Shown: in pieces, positions 22,696 to 34,553 of the stretch
How the letters are laid out: the number at the start of each line of letters is the position of its first letter
Position numbering within the stretch: position 1 is the stretch's first letter
Source of the DNA: Pegoplata infirma
Lineage: Eukaryota > Arthropoda > Insecta > Diptera > Anthomyiidae
NCBI GenBank assembly: GCA_963921195.1
Contig: OY992539.1
Coordinates: forward strand, 156,148,162 to 156,212,161
Length of the DNA stretch: 64,000 nucleotides
Direction of reading: 5' to 3'
The notes under the pieces: model-generated
Told to the model about the DNA's origin: nothing
The model's database searches: none
The model's input: the letters and a program-made list of their open reading frames with translations, nothing else
Program-made: the position numbers and the translations under genes

Positions 22696-22985
22696 ACTTC
22701 CCAGGCAGAAATTACGACTCTTCTAAAAATACAACACTTTAAAAATGCAATACCATAAAAAAACAAAATCAGTACCATTACAACATTGGACTTTTAAAGA
22801 ACCAACAATTTATAAGCGTTTGAAATTACTATCAGAAAAGGTTAACTTTGGTAAACTTTTACAAAATTTCTGATTTTATTTATTTCTTTATATGTATCTT
22901 TTTTTAACAACAGAAAATATTTTTTTTTGTGTAAAAATGTCTGCATTTTTTTTTTCATTATGAAATGTGCGAGGCGTCTAACTAA

Positions 22986-23815
22986 GGGTTCTATAGTCGA
23001 AAAGTCGATTAATTGACTTTTTGTAGAAAAAAAAATCGAAATGGACTTTTACTTTCGACTTTTAGTTTTTTCACTTGGTGGAAGATGAAAAAAAATCTTC
23101 GCAAAAAAAAAATCCGAAAGGCTCAAATGACAGCGGAGTAAAGAGTTTAATTGCAACTTAGAAGTGTGATTGAAATTGTCTTTCTTGTATTAGAAAGATA
23201 CATTATTGTAGTATTTAAAATTAAAAATATATGTGGACTTTTGGCCTTTTTTTTAATTCCGTTAAAGTTATAAAATCTAGTTCCTTACGTTGCCAGATTT
23301 TTAAATATTGAACATACGACGTTAAACTCAAAAAACGCAAAAAAAAAACAAAAAAATCGATTATTTTGACAAAAATATAAAAAAGCTTACTTCAGAGCTT
23401 GGTATGTGAATCAGATAGTGTTTAGTGGATTTTTTAATTTCCGTTATTGCAATAAAGACTTCACCAATATTTCCGATTATTAAAATACTGTTATACCAAA
23501 TTCGCATTCATTTTTTTAAACCTGTTTAAGCACTTAAACATGTTTATGTACCTTAACAAGTTTAAATTTAATCATGTTTAAAAAAATTAATGCGAATTTG
23601 GTATTACTGTTAATTCGGTTCTATAAATTAAAAGTTTTCGATTTATTTTTACCTATTTTCGGTACACAATCTTGTTAAAAAAATTTAAAATTTTTACTTA
23701 TAAGACTTTACAGGTTGGAAAATGTCGGTTTTTAAAAAATTCGAATTTCCGAAAATTAACAGTCGAATTTTTAGAAATTGACAAAAGTCGAATTTTTGTT
23801 GCGACTGTATAACCC
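22986..23815. mobile_element. Possible TIR element (GGGTTCTATAGTCG ends)
   Basis: GGGTTCTATAGTCGAAAAGTCG at the left resembles the complement of ...GTTGCGACTGTATAACCC at the right. Both ends run into repeats of TCGACTTTT or TCGAATTTT. No clear target duplication was seen, so the boundaries are approximate. Confidence 0.4.
23496..23602. mobile_element. 107-bp miniature inverted-repeat element
   Basis: CCAAATTCGCATTCATTTTT is matched by its near-complement AAAAAATTAATGCGAATTTGG, flanked by TA on both sides. The centre repeats AAACATGTTTA and CTTAACAAGTTTAAA. Far too short to code; it is nested in the candidate element at 22986-23815. Confidence 0.75.
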
Positions 23816-23819
23816 GCAC

Positions 23820-25084
23820 CGTAAGGAGCGGATATTAAAAAAAAAAATATTTTGAAAAATTTCTATTTATTTAAAATTATTTTTATATACTGTATTTCTA
23901 ATATAAAACACCCCAAAATAGCCCCAAAAATATGTCGAAATAGCGTTATCCAGTGTTGGTGTAGTGCTAGTCTAGCAGTCGTTTTCTCTTTCGCCTATAT
24001 ATGTTTTTTTTTTTGTTTTTACTCCCTTTTTTTGTTTGTTAATTTTGTATGCACAACACAAATTATTTTATTTATTTCTTTTTTTTTTGTTGTTTTTATT
24101 TGTTTATTCTACCACCACAATTATTAAAAATATCATTAAATATTCTCTTCTCCTTATGGCTGATTGATTTTTTTTTTTTACTCTGTTTCGATGAAAACAA
24201 AACCGAATTGCCAACCTTTTATCAAATGAAATAAAATGTACTGATAAAAAGGGTAAAATTTATTATAATAAAAAATTTACTTTTTGTATTATAATTTAAT
24301 AAATTAAATTTAGCTTTTACCGATTCTTTTTTTTTTTTTTTTTTGATATCGAAGGACCATGAACACTTTTCAGCTTTATGCTGACCTTAATCTTTGTTTG
24401 GCGGAACCAAGACAGACCGATAAGGATTTGGGTTACGTGGAATGTAACCCAAATCTATTTAACAAAAGTGTTAATTAACCAGCCAAGAAATGAGAGTGAA
24501 ATTGTATGGCAATACTCACTTGTAATTACCTAATAAAACACACTGTTAATTTAAGATTTTTGGCACAATTATTAGCACAGGGACTGCTCTTAATCTTTGC
24601 TGTTTTATTAGTGGTTATTAAAAAACCTCCTTTTTCTTGAGATCAATATGTCGGAACTTACTATAAAAACTTACAACTCCCATAATTGGGAAGTGTTTGG
24701 AGAGACGTCGAGGTCGATAAGGTCGTCATCCATGTCGGCGATGTTGCCAGATCGATCCTCGACACAATTGATAGAGTAATTCACAATAGCAGTAGAATTG
24801 TTAATGGCATTATAGGTAATAACTACAATAAATAACATGAAGATTGAAGTTTTAGTTTTCACTTTATGCCATATTTTAATTTCAGGATATATGGGAAGGA
24901 TACGAATCCTTGGGCGGATATTTACCAAATTCAAAATTTTTCTTGATCTTATCGATCTTAACAAGTGTTCCAAATTTTAACGCTCTAACTTAACTCCTTC
25001 TATTATTGGCCACTCTTTACATGAAGACGCAACACTGTGCGACATTTGAATGATTTATAGAAACAGGCTTTGACTTACTTGGTT
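23820..25084. other. AT-rich interval without recognised gene
   Basis: Contains T-rich low-complexity runs (24000-24180, 24327-24345) and a perfect small hairpin GGATTTGGGTTAC/GTAACCCAAATC (24425-24455). A 100-codon minus frame (24671-24973) resembles nothing known to me. Part of it may be the 3' side of the copia-type relic that follows. Confidence 0.4.
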
Positions 25085-25851
25085 TCCCGTCAGCAATCCA
25101 TTCATTTAACCATTGCCCTTTCTTCTTACAATAGTGGCAGATGTCATCTCTCTTATTTGATTTTGTATTTTGTTTACCTTTACTCTTTTTCTGATTTATT
25201 GCTAAAGCTTCTTGATTACCATCTGCACTGTACTCAGCCTTCTTGAAATTACGTTAATATAAGCACAATTGCATTACCAATTCATCCAATGAATTATCTC
25301 CATCACGGGTTAACATCATCCAACTTGACTTGAACATTTTATATGAGTTGGGCAAAACTCATTACAAATAAGCAACATTTCTGGTAACTTATTTTCTCCT
25401 TTTGTTTGCAGACCGTTATTGATTTCAACCCAAAGACTTTTAAGTTTTGATATATGGGTAGAAACGTCATAATCGGCAGTCATTCAAACGAGAACAAGTC
25501 AGTGCACATCTTGTACAACTGATCTTTTCATGTTGCTTCGAATTGTTGATTTAATGCTTCCCACATTTCTAAAGCTGATTCTTTGTCCATTACCTTTAAA
25601 TTAATTTCATCTGAAATTGTGCTCGTGATCAGACTCTTGGCATAACAGTTGGCCTTTTTATAAAAATCGCTACGTTGTTTGTTGTCTCTTACTTCAGCAT
25701 CTGTAGCTCCAACTCTTACGGGTTTTTGTAATTTTTCTTTCAATTACCTCCAGTGATCCCTCGTAAAATTCTAAAGTATCTTTGACCTTACGTTTCCATA
25801 TTGGCCAATCCGACTCACCACTTAAACGCTTTAATGATTTGCTGAATTCCA
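25085..25851 (-). pseudogene. Degraded copia-type gag
   Basis: Two overlapping frames (25942-25694 and 25743-25528) give the start MEFSKSLKRLSGESDWPIWK followed by KEKLQKPVRVGATDAEV and MWEALNQQFEAT, the pattern of copia-type gag (UBN2-like) proteins that begin with a short W-x-x-W/W-K segment. Further down, in broken frame, the minus strand around 25110-25160 encodes CHYCKKKGQW, a remnant CCHC knuckle with the last positions altered. Several frameshifts and stops are present and no pol region follows. The start would be at 25851, immediately before a TTATACCCTCCAA repeat end. Confidence 0.7.
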
Positions 25852-26754
25852 TTGTTATACCCTCCAACCCCAGTATGGGGGGTACACTGAAAAAAAAGAC
25901 GTAACTAAATTTAAGGAAAAAATGTCTTTGAAAATTGATCATGAATTTTTCTCAAATTTAGTTAAATTTAACTTAAAAATGAGAAATTTTCTTAACTATG
26001 AGGAAAAAATGTTAGTTCATTTACTTATAATTAGTTCATAGTTTTCTTTAAATGGATTTTTTAAATATTAGGAAAAAAATTCTTACTGCCAAAGAAATTT
26101 TCCACAAATCTAAGAATCGTATCTTTATTTTTAAGACATATTTCTTAAAAAAACAATTTAGTTCAAGTTTAGTTTAAATTTACTAAAAAAAACATCATCG
26201 TATTTCTCTTCTTTGAATTGAGGAAGTGTACTTCTTAGAATTTAGTTAATGACTTCTGAGAATTTAGTAAATAACTTCTTAGAATTTAGTTAAAAATGCA
26301 AAATGGCGATATCTCGAAAACTAAGCGAGATAGAGCGAAACGGATGAAATTTTCAAAAGAAAGACTGCAAAGAAAAATATGGAATAGCCTAGCTCTGCAT
26401 ATCTGTCGGGGTCTCAAGACCCTAATTTTAGATCTAAAATTTGAAATTCCCGAGATTTTATATATACACATATCTCGGTAAATACTGCCAACACGAGAAA
26501 ACGTCCAACGGCATTTTTGTAGCTCTTGACTCGTAGAACACTTCCGCAAAATACCCGAAAGCCCTCCGATTAATAGTTTTTGAGTTATCCGGTTTTTAAG
26601 ATTCTCAAGACCCTATCAGGCCCCTTATTACCGTATCTCAAAAACTTAGCAAGTTAGAGCGAAACGGACACAAGTTTTGGTTCAAAATCTATGGGATCCT
26701 TAAAGGACCCAACGGGGTCTCGAGTTAAATGGGGCCCGAACCCATGGGTCCTGG
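25852..26754. repeat. Repeat debris with two GATATCTCGAAAACT-type units
   Basis: 25852-25880 is an end of the TATACCCTCC family. 25880-26290 is low-complexity AAATTTAGTTAAATTTA. From 26300 a unit with TATCTCGAAAACTAAGCGAG and GAGCGAAACGG recurs near 26632-26670, a direct spacing of about 340 bp. No gene. Confidence 0.5.
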
Positions 26755-26762
26755 GTCTAGAC

Positions 26763-27258
26763 CAGTGGTCGGCAAAAAGAGAGACTATGAATGCATTGGT
26801 ATATGAAAATAAACATGCATGTGTTGGTGTATTCTCAAACAAAGTGATATCAACCAGCTTGTTGTTGTATTTTTATGCTCTTAAGCTAAGTACTCTGTTT
26901 CTTACGGTGAAAATTTCACTTAAACTTTAAACGCCTCAAATTGCAATAAAACATTTAAAAATCAAGAACTTTTGACAATGATAAGAAAGAAACGATCATA
27001 ACAAAACTGAAATGTCACTTTTTCACGGCAATTTAAATTGTCTTGTATAATAAAAATGAGTGAAAACTTTTTTAACAATTTCCCCTTAATTCCTCGCGTT
27101 GCCAATTTTTTTTTTTTTTATATGGAGTTTGACAGATTTTTTCCCGTGAAACCGAACAGAGTACTTAGCTTTAGTTGTGAATTTTGTTGACATTCGCGTG
27201 AATACATGTAAATAGCCGAATGTGTTCGGGATCCATGTGCAATTGATGCCGACCACTG
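26763..27258. mobile_element. hAT-like miniature element (496 bp)
   Basis: Ends CAGTGGTCGGCA and TGCCGACCACTG with an 8-bp target duplication GTCTAGAC (26755-26762, 27259-27266), itself a palindrome. Subterminal inverted phrases AAGCTAAGTACTCTGTTTC and GAACAGAGTACTTAGCTTT give a second stem. No transposase frame. Confidence 0.85.
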
Positions 27259-27636
27259 GTCTAGACCCAATCTATTTCTAAAATGTGAAGTATAATTTTT
27301 TCCCATTTTCTAGTTAAAATTGGCTTAAAACTAAATAACTTTGTTTTCCTTATTTTTGGGAAAATTATGAACTAAAACCAAGAAAAAAAATACCTATTAG
27401 ATTTAATGTTTTTATTACAGTGAGGAAAAGTATAAATAAACAAGTAGAAAAGTTAAATTCGACTTTGTCGAATCTATGAATACCCTCCACAATGCCTTTT
27501 TTTAAAGGATAGTACATTTTTAACGTGATAAAAAATTAACAATTTTGATTAGAAATATTTTATTTTGAGTAAAAAACTATTTTTTTTTCATTTAAAAAAA
27601 AAATACTAATGCCCTGATTCAGTATGTCGCACAAAG

Positions 27637-27723
27637 TGAGTGACTAGAAATTTTGTACGTAAAACAAAAACAAATTTGAGTTTTTTGTTTTTGTTTTACG
27701 TACAAATTTAGTAGTCACTCACT
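27637..27723. repeat. Strong hairpin
   Basis: GTGAGTGACTAG...TTTGTACGTAAAACAAAAACAAA pairs with TTTGTTTTTGTTTTACGTAC...TAGTCACTCAC around a short GAG-containing loop, giving arms of nearly 40 bp. It is probably a tiny miniature element or a foldback remnant. Confidence 0.75.
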
Positions 27724-28099
27724 TCGACCGAGATAGCGAATCGCACAGTAAGTGTTTTTTTTTTTAGTGTAAAACTTTTTTCGAGTGTAATGTTTTTTTT
27801 ACTGTAAAAAATATTTCTGAGTGAATGCACGTACGCATGTACACAAATATTGATATTTTTGTAAAAAAAAAAGAATTTTTTTTTTTTAAGTGTCAAATTT
27901 TTTTTGAGTGTAAAATTTTTTTGAGTGCAAAATTTTTTTTCGAGTGTGATTTTTCAGTTACCAATGCTTTTAAAACTAAACAAGTTTAAAAAGCATTGCT
28001 TTAAAATTTAACAAGTTTGAAAAGCATTGCTAAGTTACCACCAATGCTTTTTAAACTTGTTTACCACGTGGCATTTAAGATGAACCCAATCTGAAATTC

Positions 28100-28400
28100 G
28101 GGGTTTTGCTTATAACTTTTGAACCACTGGACCGATTGAGCTGAAATTCAATAGCAAACAGACCTGGGGAACGGCAAAGATACATGCTACGTTTCAGTAG
28201 TCTATTGTTTTTCGAAAGTTATCGTGTTTTTAATCTCGTAAATTTGCGAAAACCCCTTGCCGAAATTTACTCTTTTGCTCATAACTTTTGAACCACTGGA
28301 CCGATTTGGCTGGATTGCAATACCAACCTGACCAGATAAAAAACCAACATATATGCCAAACTTCAGTAGCCTCTGTAAAGTCTTTCAAAAGTTAGCGTGT
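28100..28400. repeat. Two direct units of about 165 bp
   Basis: AACTTTTGAACCACTGGACCG occurs at about 28116 and 28281 in the same context (TTTTGCTTATAACTT versus TTTTGCTCATAACTT), each followed by a CTTCAGTAG...AAAGTTA(T/G)CGTGTTTT segment. Confidence 0.75.
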
Positions 28401-28567
28401 TTTCTACGGACAGACTGACGGACGGACGGACATCGCTAGATCGACTTAAAATCGATCGAGGATCATGAATATATATACTTTATGGGGTCCTAGACCAATA
28501 TTTCGATGTGTTACAAACGGAATGACAAACTTATATATACCCTCTTTCACTAGAGTGGAGGGTATAA

Positions 28568-29046
28568 AAACAATTGACAAAATTGATAAATAAACAAAAC
28601 AAATTTGTTCTAAAAACAATTTTACAATTAAACAAGTATTATTTTAAAACACTATTTTAACAGTTATATTGAGTGAGCAAAAACATCTTAATCTTTCAAT
28701 GAAAGTGTGGAAAAATTTTTTGCGATGTACGCAAAAATAAAAATTTATGGAAAATTTTATGTTATCAAAATTTGTGATCCAGAAAGTGAAGTTTTGACTC
28801 CGACCGGAATATTCCCAGTATGCAAAATGAGTCGATATCGATTCGAAAAAGAATCGTTTTCTCTAAGAATTTCATCGATATCGAGTTCGATATAATTTGT
28901 TTTTTAATAATTTAGTTAATTCTGTTAAAAACGGTAAGAATTAAAAAAAATATATTTTATTACTTACTACTACTTACTTACAATTAACTAATTTTTACTA
29001 ATTTAATTTATTTATTCTTTAAATTTAATTTTCACTAATTACTATT
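28568..29046. other. No gene recognised
   Basis: About 480 bp of AT-rich sequence. The plus-strand frame at 28707-28895 has no recognisable motif. Confidence 0.4.
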
Positions 29047-29120
29047 TTTATCTGCCTCACTTGAGATTTGAACTCAGAACTCCCAGTTTACTGGTTGAAC
29101 GCCTTAATCCTTCAGCCAAA
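29047..29120 (-). other. tRNA-like relic or SINE head
   Basis: The minus strand has an A box TGGCTGAAGGAT, a B box AGTTCAAATCT within a T-stem TGAG/CTCA, and a CCAGTAAACTGG stem-loop between them. The acceptor ends do not pair, so it is not a functional tRNA gene. Confidence 0.45.
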
Positions 29121-29320
29121 GTTTGATCATAAAAGTACTTTTTTAAAATTACTTTTACTAAAATTTGAATTTTTTATTATTATTTGAATTGCTCTTAAAT
29201 TTTTATTATTATTTGAATTACCTTGTTTTTATATTCATTTTATTTTGTTTTGACACACTCCTCAAAATTTTAAAATATTTTTATTTCAAAATATATTTTA
29301 GTACAAACAAATTTTAAGTT

Positions 29321-29400
29321 GTGTATGGCCTAGTTGGTTAGCAGGTTCTGCAGCTTATGATTTGTAGTTTTATGGCCTTGGTTCAAACCCCAATCGCGGA
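29321..29400 (+). other. tRNA-like relic or SINE head
   Basis: Perfect A box TGGCCTAGTTGG (29326-29337) and B box GGTTCAAACCC (29380-29390) at tRNA-like spacing, with an anticodon-like stem CTGCA/TGTAG and a T-run beginning right after the 3' end that could terminate Pol III. The acceptor stem is not formed and the anticodon loop is too long, so this is a tRNA-derived SINE head rather than a tRNA. Confidence 0.5.
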
Positions 29401-29736
29401 TTTTTTATTTTATTTTTTTTTATTGTTCTGATGTTAGATATAATTTTTTTATAATAACATTTAAAATTTGTGGACTTTTTGTTAAACCTAATAAAACTAA
29501 AACTCGATGTTATATCAAAAGGAGGGTTTTTTTCGATGGAACAACAAATACGATAATTCCTAAAATGTAGTTCGGAAATCACTTCGAAATCGATTAATTT
29601 TTCAATAAAAAAATGAGTTCGAGAAACGTTAAAATATCGACTGTACATAATATCGGTTTCGAATCATTTTTGCGGAAAAGCTTCGAAAAAACATCGAAAA
29701 AATTGTCGCCTCGAAACTGTGCAGACTGGGTTAATA

Positions 29737-30537
29737 CACTCATAATAATAACTCTGCAAAATACTCTGTAAAATGACTGTAATCTCAATTCAACAGATAT
29801 TTGACAGAGTTTTCTGTCAAAATACAGATTTAAAGAAAATACTTTGTATTTTGTTGTGACAAAAAAACAAAGTTTCCTCTGTTATATTACTTTTTACTTT
29901 GTAATCTTAATTTTACAGATAATTAACAGAGTTTTCTGCTAAAATACAGATCTAAGCAAAATACTTTGTATTTTTTTTTATAACCAAAAAAGTTTTTTGT
30001 TTTGAGTAGTTTTTGTTACCAAACATCAAAATTTTATCTGTATATTTTTTTTTGAGAAAAATTTGAAAAAGTAGCAAAAAAAAGTTATCAAAATTTTTTT
30101 TTTCAGGAATCTTATAAAAATTTTACAAAATAACATGCATTTAACTAAACGCTGTAAATTTACAGAGCTTTTTCTGTAATTTTTTTTTTTTTGCATCAAA
30201 TGTATTTTACAAATATATGTAAATTTACATAGTATTCTTTGTATTATTTAACCAATATTTTACTAGAAACTCTGTAAATTAACAGTTTTTTTTTTTTGTC
30301 CAAATCATTTTACAGAGTTTTATAGTAAAATTACAGAGTTTTCTCTGTAAAAAAGCTTTAATATTTAACCAATATTTTACTATAAACTCTGTAAATTAAC
30401 AGTTTTTTTCTGTCAAAAACATTTTACAGAGTTTTTTAGTAAAATTACCCAGAAATGTTGTTAGCTGGAAAAGTATGGTGTACTCTGTTAAATTAGCAGA
30501 GTTTTTCTGTAATTTAACAGAGTTATTATTTTGAGTG
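29737..30537 (+). mobile_element. CACTC element, copy 3 (801 bp)
   Basis: Same ends, length and internal phrases as the copies at 13365 and 14312, flanked by TA (29735-29736, 30538-30539). By eye virtually identical to them, so very recent. Non-coding. Confidence 0.9.
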
Positions 30538-30663
30538 TATCAAGTAAGTATTGACTACAAACGTTTTACAATCGTTTTTAATTAATTTTTGTTTAACCTT
30601 ACTTTTAGACCAGCTGAATCTTGAAGCAGAAGGCAGAGACTGGAATTTTTGATCGGGCAGTGC

Positions 30664-32347
30664 TAGAGTTTCTGAATAACCGATAAATTTAGTAACCGCG
30701 GTTTCGGTTATAAAAAATTGAATAACCGATCGGTTTCGGTTATTTTCGGTTATCAGTAAAAATTTTATTTCGGTGGAAAAACTTTATTTTAAAATAGTTT
30801 TTTATTAGAATCGAATTCAGTTTAAATTCCCATTTTGGTTTAGCTTCCCCTTATGTCTTTTAAAAAGAAAAATTCAGTTCATCTTCCAAAGATCCAGTGG
30901 TTCCTCAACCTGAGAACTGGATAATTCTTCAACTGGATTTTAACACTTAAGTTATCTCAATAGTAAAGTAAAAATTTTAAAATAAAAAGATTTTAAATTT
31001 GCTATTATAAACTGTATTTTTATTGAGACGAACAATCTCAGTTATCTGAAACTTCAAAATTTCTAAAATTTGTCTCCTGTAGTTTGTTGTGTTTTTTTTT
31101 CAAATTGCGTAAATCAAAATTTAGTCTAAACCCAAAATTGTAAAATTTGTCGTTGGATTCTTGGATATTGGCAGTTGTGTATCGCCTACCTCTAGTGCTT
31201 GTCCATTCATAGTTAAGCTCCAATTTTCCCATTTTGAATCTCTAAAAATGAAGAGGCCCTTTAAGCTGTAATAGCTATATTCATAACAAAAAAACGGGAA
31301 ATTTACTTTTTTACACTCATTTTGAATAAAAGGGAAAACTTGAGACTGAATTTTAGTAATTTATTTCTTAATTATAAAAATAAAACTAGTGCGAGTAAAA
31401 ATTTTAGCTGATCAATTACAGCCACTCGCTTTTTTGAATAGTTATTTTAAATGTGAATATAATATGAATCATGCAGTCGCTCATGCAACACAATAGTTAA
31501 TAACACAGGTTGACAAAAGTGGAACTTTTTCAATTTGCCTGACCTTTGACAACTGATTTATATGGATTTTAGTATGCAAATTCCGAATCTGTTATCGAAT
31601 TTTTTCCAACAGCTCGCGTTCGCGAGCAAATCGCTGTTAAAGAGTCGAAAAAGTGCGTTTTTTACTAACTTTGCTTGGCTATAATTTCCAAAACTAATTT
31701 TTGAGCCTCAGTTTTAAGCACGAACTTAACTATATTGGATGCGAGGATTCCAAAACTGGTATTAGCTTTTTTCTGAGAGCTTCAGTTTTCGAGTTATTAA
31801 AAAGGGCATAAATATTCAGACAAAATTAAAGAGGGCATAAATTTAAAAATTTTATTTTAGCGATATCTCCAAAACTAAAGATGACTCCACAAAAGTAAGA
31901 GCATTTTTGGAATCAGCATATCCAACATACTCAAAATCGTCATTCGCTTTTTGGATGTAAGACAAGTGTTGGTAAATATGGACTCACAAAGATGCCAAAA
32001 ATAGCATATTATCAATGATTCCTTAGGATATATCTCAAAAACTATAGCTGACCCAAAAAAAAGGATAGCCAGATTTGAAATCAAATCTGGCCCAAAATTA
32101 GCTATCAGAACCCGAGCAAAAAAAAGTGTTGCCCTGTGTAATTATTTTTTTTTTTAACGAAAAACATACAATATATATGTAAATAGTTGTTAATTAAAAT
32201 TACTTTTTTTAAATGCAAAAAAATATAAAAAATCTATTCTATTAATAAAAAGCGGGTAACCGAAAATATATAGGTCGGTTTCGGGTTCGGTTTTCGGCTT
32301 AAATAACCGCGGTTTCGGTTACGGTTTTAACCGAAACAGAAACTCTA
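30664..32347. mobile_element. hAT-like element with TAGAGTTTCTG ends (1684 bp)
   Basis: Left TAGAGTTTCTGAATAACCG and right CCGAAACAGAAACTCTA, with 8-bp target duplication GGCAGTGC (30656-30663, 32348-32355). Both subterminal zones are packed with GGTTTCGGTTA or AACCGAAAC repeats, likely transposase-binding arrays. The middle contains unrelated AT-rich sequence with repeated TATCTC(C/A)AAAACTA phrases. No transposase. Confidence 0.85.
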
Positions 32348-32521
32348 GGCAGTGCATTCTTTAACTTTGAAAACTTTCCAGAAATAATTAATTACACAAT
32401 ACTGATCCAGCAGCTGGTTTTGTTTCCTTTTGGATGGAACGACACCAACAAACCGTGCCGAAATTTATTTGGAAGACCCCCAGGAATAATTTCGTAATAT
32501 AGAAGCATTATCACTTTTCTA

Positions 32522-33348
32522 CACTCAAACAAAAATCATTGTATTCCCAAAGAAAATCGTTGTAAATTCAACAGAAATCATTGTTGATTTTGACCCTACA
32601 AATATTTATGTTGATTTCAATAAAAATTGTTGTCAGTTTTTGTAAAAGTTGATCAACTCGTTCTTTTGTAAATCAACTCGTATTTTTTGTAAACTCAACT
32701 CATATTTTTGTTGATATAAGAAATTTTATTAATAAAAAAAAGCTTGTTGTTATTTGTTAATATTCTTTTATTAAGTAAAAATCACAATATTTTTTAGAAT
32801 TATCACCGGCTTTTTAAGCTGCACGAGATTTTCACACACACTTCGTTTATTTATGTTATGCACTCGTATACGGCTTGCTTCACTGCTTATAAGCCATTCT
32901 CCAGTTTTCTAATGACACCAAATCAAAAACCTTAAAAAAAACAAAAAAAAAAAATATAATATAGTATGAATACATAAAGTAACCAATGTATTTTATTACT
33001 TACCAAATATTTACAGATCAGAATCTGATCATCAGATCCTATTTTTATTTATTTTTATAATATTAAATATTTTTATAAGAAACAAACACATAAAATAATT
33101 TTATAAGAGACAAACAAAGTTCACATTGCATTGCTACCAACTTGATAATACAAAACTGAACGAACAGGGTTGTTTTTTCTTTTTTAGTTTTATCTATTGA
33201 ATTCTGTATAAGCGTTGTAAAAAGTTGATTGAACTTAACTGATTATTCAACGATATCAACACTAATTTTTGTTGAATACGGCAATATTCTGTAAAACTTA
33301 ATCTACAATGGGTTTACTAATTTTTCTACTAAGATATTTCTATGAGTG
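32522..33348. mobile_element. CACTC-ended miniature element, second family (827 bp)
   Basis: Left CACTCAAACAAAAATCATTG, right ...TTCTATGAGTG, flanked by TA (32520-32521, 33349-33350). The body repeats ATCATTGTTGATTT and AACTCGTATTTTTTGT phrases. It differs in interior from the 801-bp family. Non-coding. Confidence 0.7.
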
Positions 33349-33625
33349 TATGTAGTTTTACTAAGTTTGAGTGAAAAATGCATCAGCATTCCTCTTGATT
33401 TTAACTTTATTCAGGTATTTCATCTGTATTTTAAGTCTTCTTATTTATCCAATACACAAAAATATTAAAAAAACATAACCTTTTGTTTTATTTATTTTTG
33501 GCTAAATTTTATAAAAGGGGTACTATTTTTAGTTAAAATTATTACATATAAATTTATATTACAAAATTATTTACATTAATAAAGCTATTTTGGATTTATT
33601 TTAACACCAAAAAAAGGTTGCTTAC

Positions 33626-34112
33626 CACACAGAAAAAATTTGAAACGAATTTCAATCAACAAAAACGCGGATTCAATCAATTTTTTGATTAAAATTCATC
33701 CAATTAAAAAAAATGTTATACCAATCATCAAATTGTAGGTGATTGATTGAAAACTTTTTCAATCAAACATTTTTTCGATTTTGATCAAAAATTTTATCAA
33801 TTTTTTGTTTAAAGTCAATCAAAATAATGATTGATTTAACAAATGAATTGTAAGCTTATGACAAACCTATCAAAAAATTCATCTTTTTTGCTTTCCAATA
33901 TGTTGCCAACAATTAAAAAAGTAAAGCCCGATTATTTTGTATATTTTTGAATTAATCTATTCAAATAAATTAAAGCGAAAAAAAAAATCTGGTATGTTGA
34001 AAATTTGTAACAAAAAATAGGAAAAATTTTAATCAAAACATTGATTGACTCATTTAATTTTTGTTGATCAATACATTTAATTGAAAATTTTTAGCCAATA
34101 ATTTTTTGTGTG
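33626..34112. mobile_element. Miniature element with CACACAGAAAAAATT ends
   Basis: CACACAGAAAAAATTTG at the left is matched by AATAATTTTTTGTGTG at the right. The interior has many TTGATTGA and AATCAATCA phrases, making it self-complementary. The target duplication is unclear. It ends about 75 bp before the phosphatase exon. Confidence 0.6.
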
Positions 34113-34187
34113 CAAATGTAAATTTATTTTTTCTGGTATGTTAATACTTTAACAAAACAATTAACGTTATATTTTAATATATTTTAG

Positions 34188-34495
34188 ATTGGTGAAGGAC
34201 CACGTCGATGTCCTCGCTACTGGGCCGACGATGAAATACAGTTTGACCATATTCTTGTGAAGTATATGCAAAGTGAGAGTTGTCCATATTATACAAGGAG
34301 AGAGTTCAATGTTACCAATTGTAAAATTAGCGACACTATAAAAGTAACACAATTTCAATACAATGGTTGGCCAACTGTTGAAGGAGAAGTTCCGGAAGTG
34401 TGTCGGGGTATAATAGAATTAGTTGATCAAGCTTTAAATCATCATAGCAAAGAAAAAAATGTGGGGTGTAAATCACCGTTGACTGTTCATTGCAG
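34188..34495 (+). CDS. Ptp99A: Receptor tyrosine phosphatase, D2-domain exon (likely Ptp99A)
   Basis: This is an internal exon encoding 102 codons plus two bases of a protein tyrosine phosphatase domain. It begins after a T-rich tract and TTTTAG acceptor with IGEGPRRCPRYWADDE and includes SESCPYYTRREFNVTN, VTQFQYNGWPTVEGEVPEVC and SPLTVHC. The order and wording fit the second (D2) domain of Drosophila Ptp99A as I remember it, a receptor phosphatase of axon guidance. The WPD-loop aspartate is Thr (WPT), as expected for a catalytically weak or inactive D2. The exon has no start codon and ends in the middle of a Ser codon (AG) at a GTTGGA donor, which is a weak match. The neighbouring exons must lie outside this window or beyond long introns. 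Confidence 0.8.
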
Positions 34496-34553
34496 GTTGG
34501 ATAAAATTGTATGTATACGCTTAACTCAATATATTAACATTTTATATTTACAG

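Larger units (their letters stand above)
27474..28567. repeat. TATACCCTCCAC-type fly repeat, complete copy
   Basis: Bounded by ATACCCTCCAC at the left and GTGGAGGGTATA at the right. The right part, read in reverse, has the TCATTCCGTTTGTAAC, CTAGGACCCCATAAAGTATA and GTCCGTCCGTC blocks common in fly genomes. It also holds a strong hairpin (27637-27723), GAGTGTAAAATTTTT repeats (27750-27960) and a two-unit repeat (28100-28400). No coding region. Confidence 0.6.

Noticed and set aside
24671..24973. 100-codon minus frame as a gene
   Set aside because: No recognised motif, no splice context or start context; within chance length for this sequence near a retrotransposon relic.
32111..32125. CCCGAGCAAAAAAAA as another CCCGAG-family end
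   Set aside because: The fifth-sixth bases differ, there is no inverted partner in reach, and it lies in the interior of the hAT-like element at 30664-32347.
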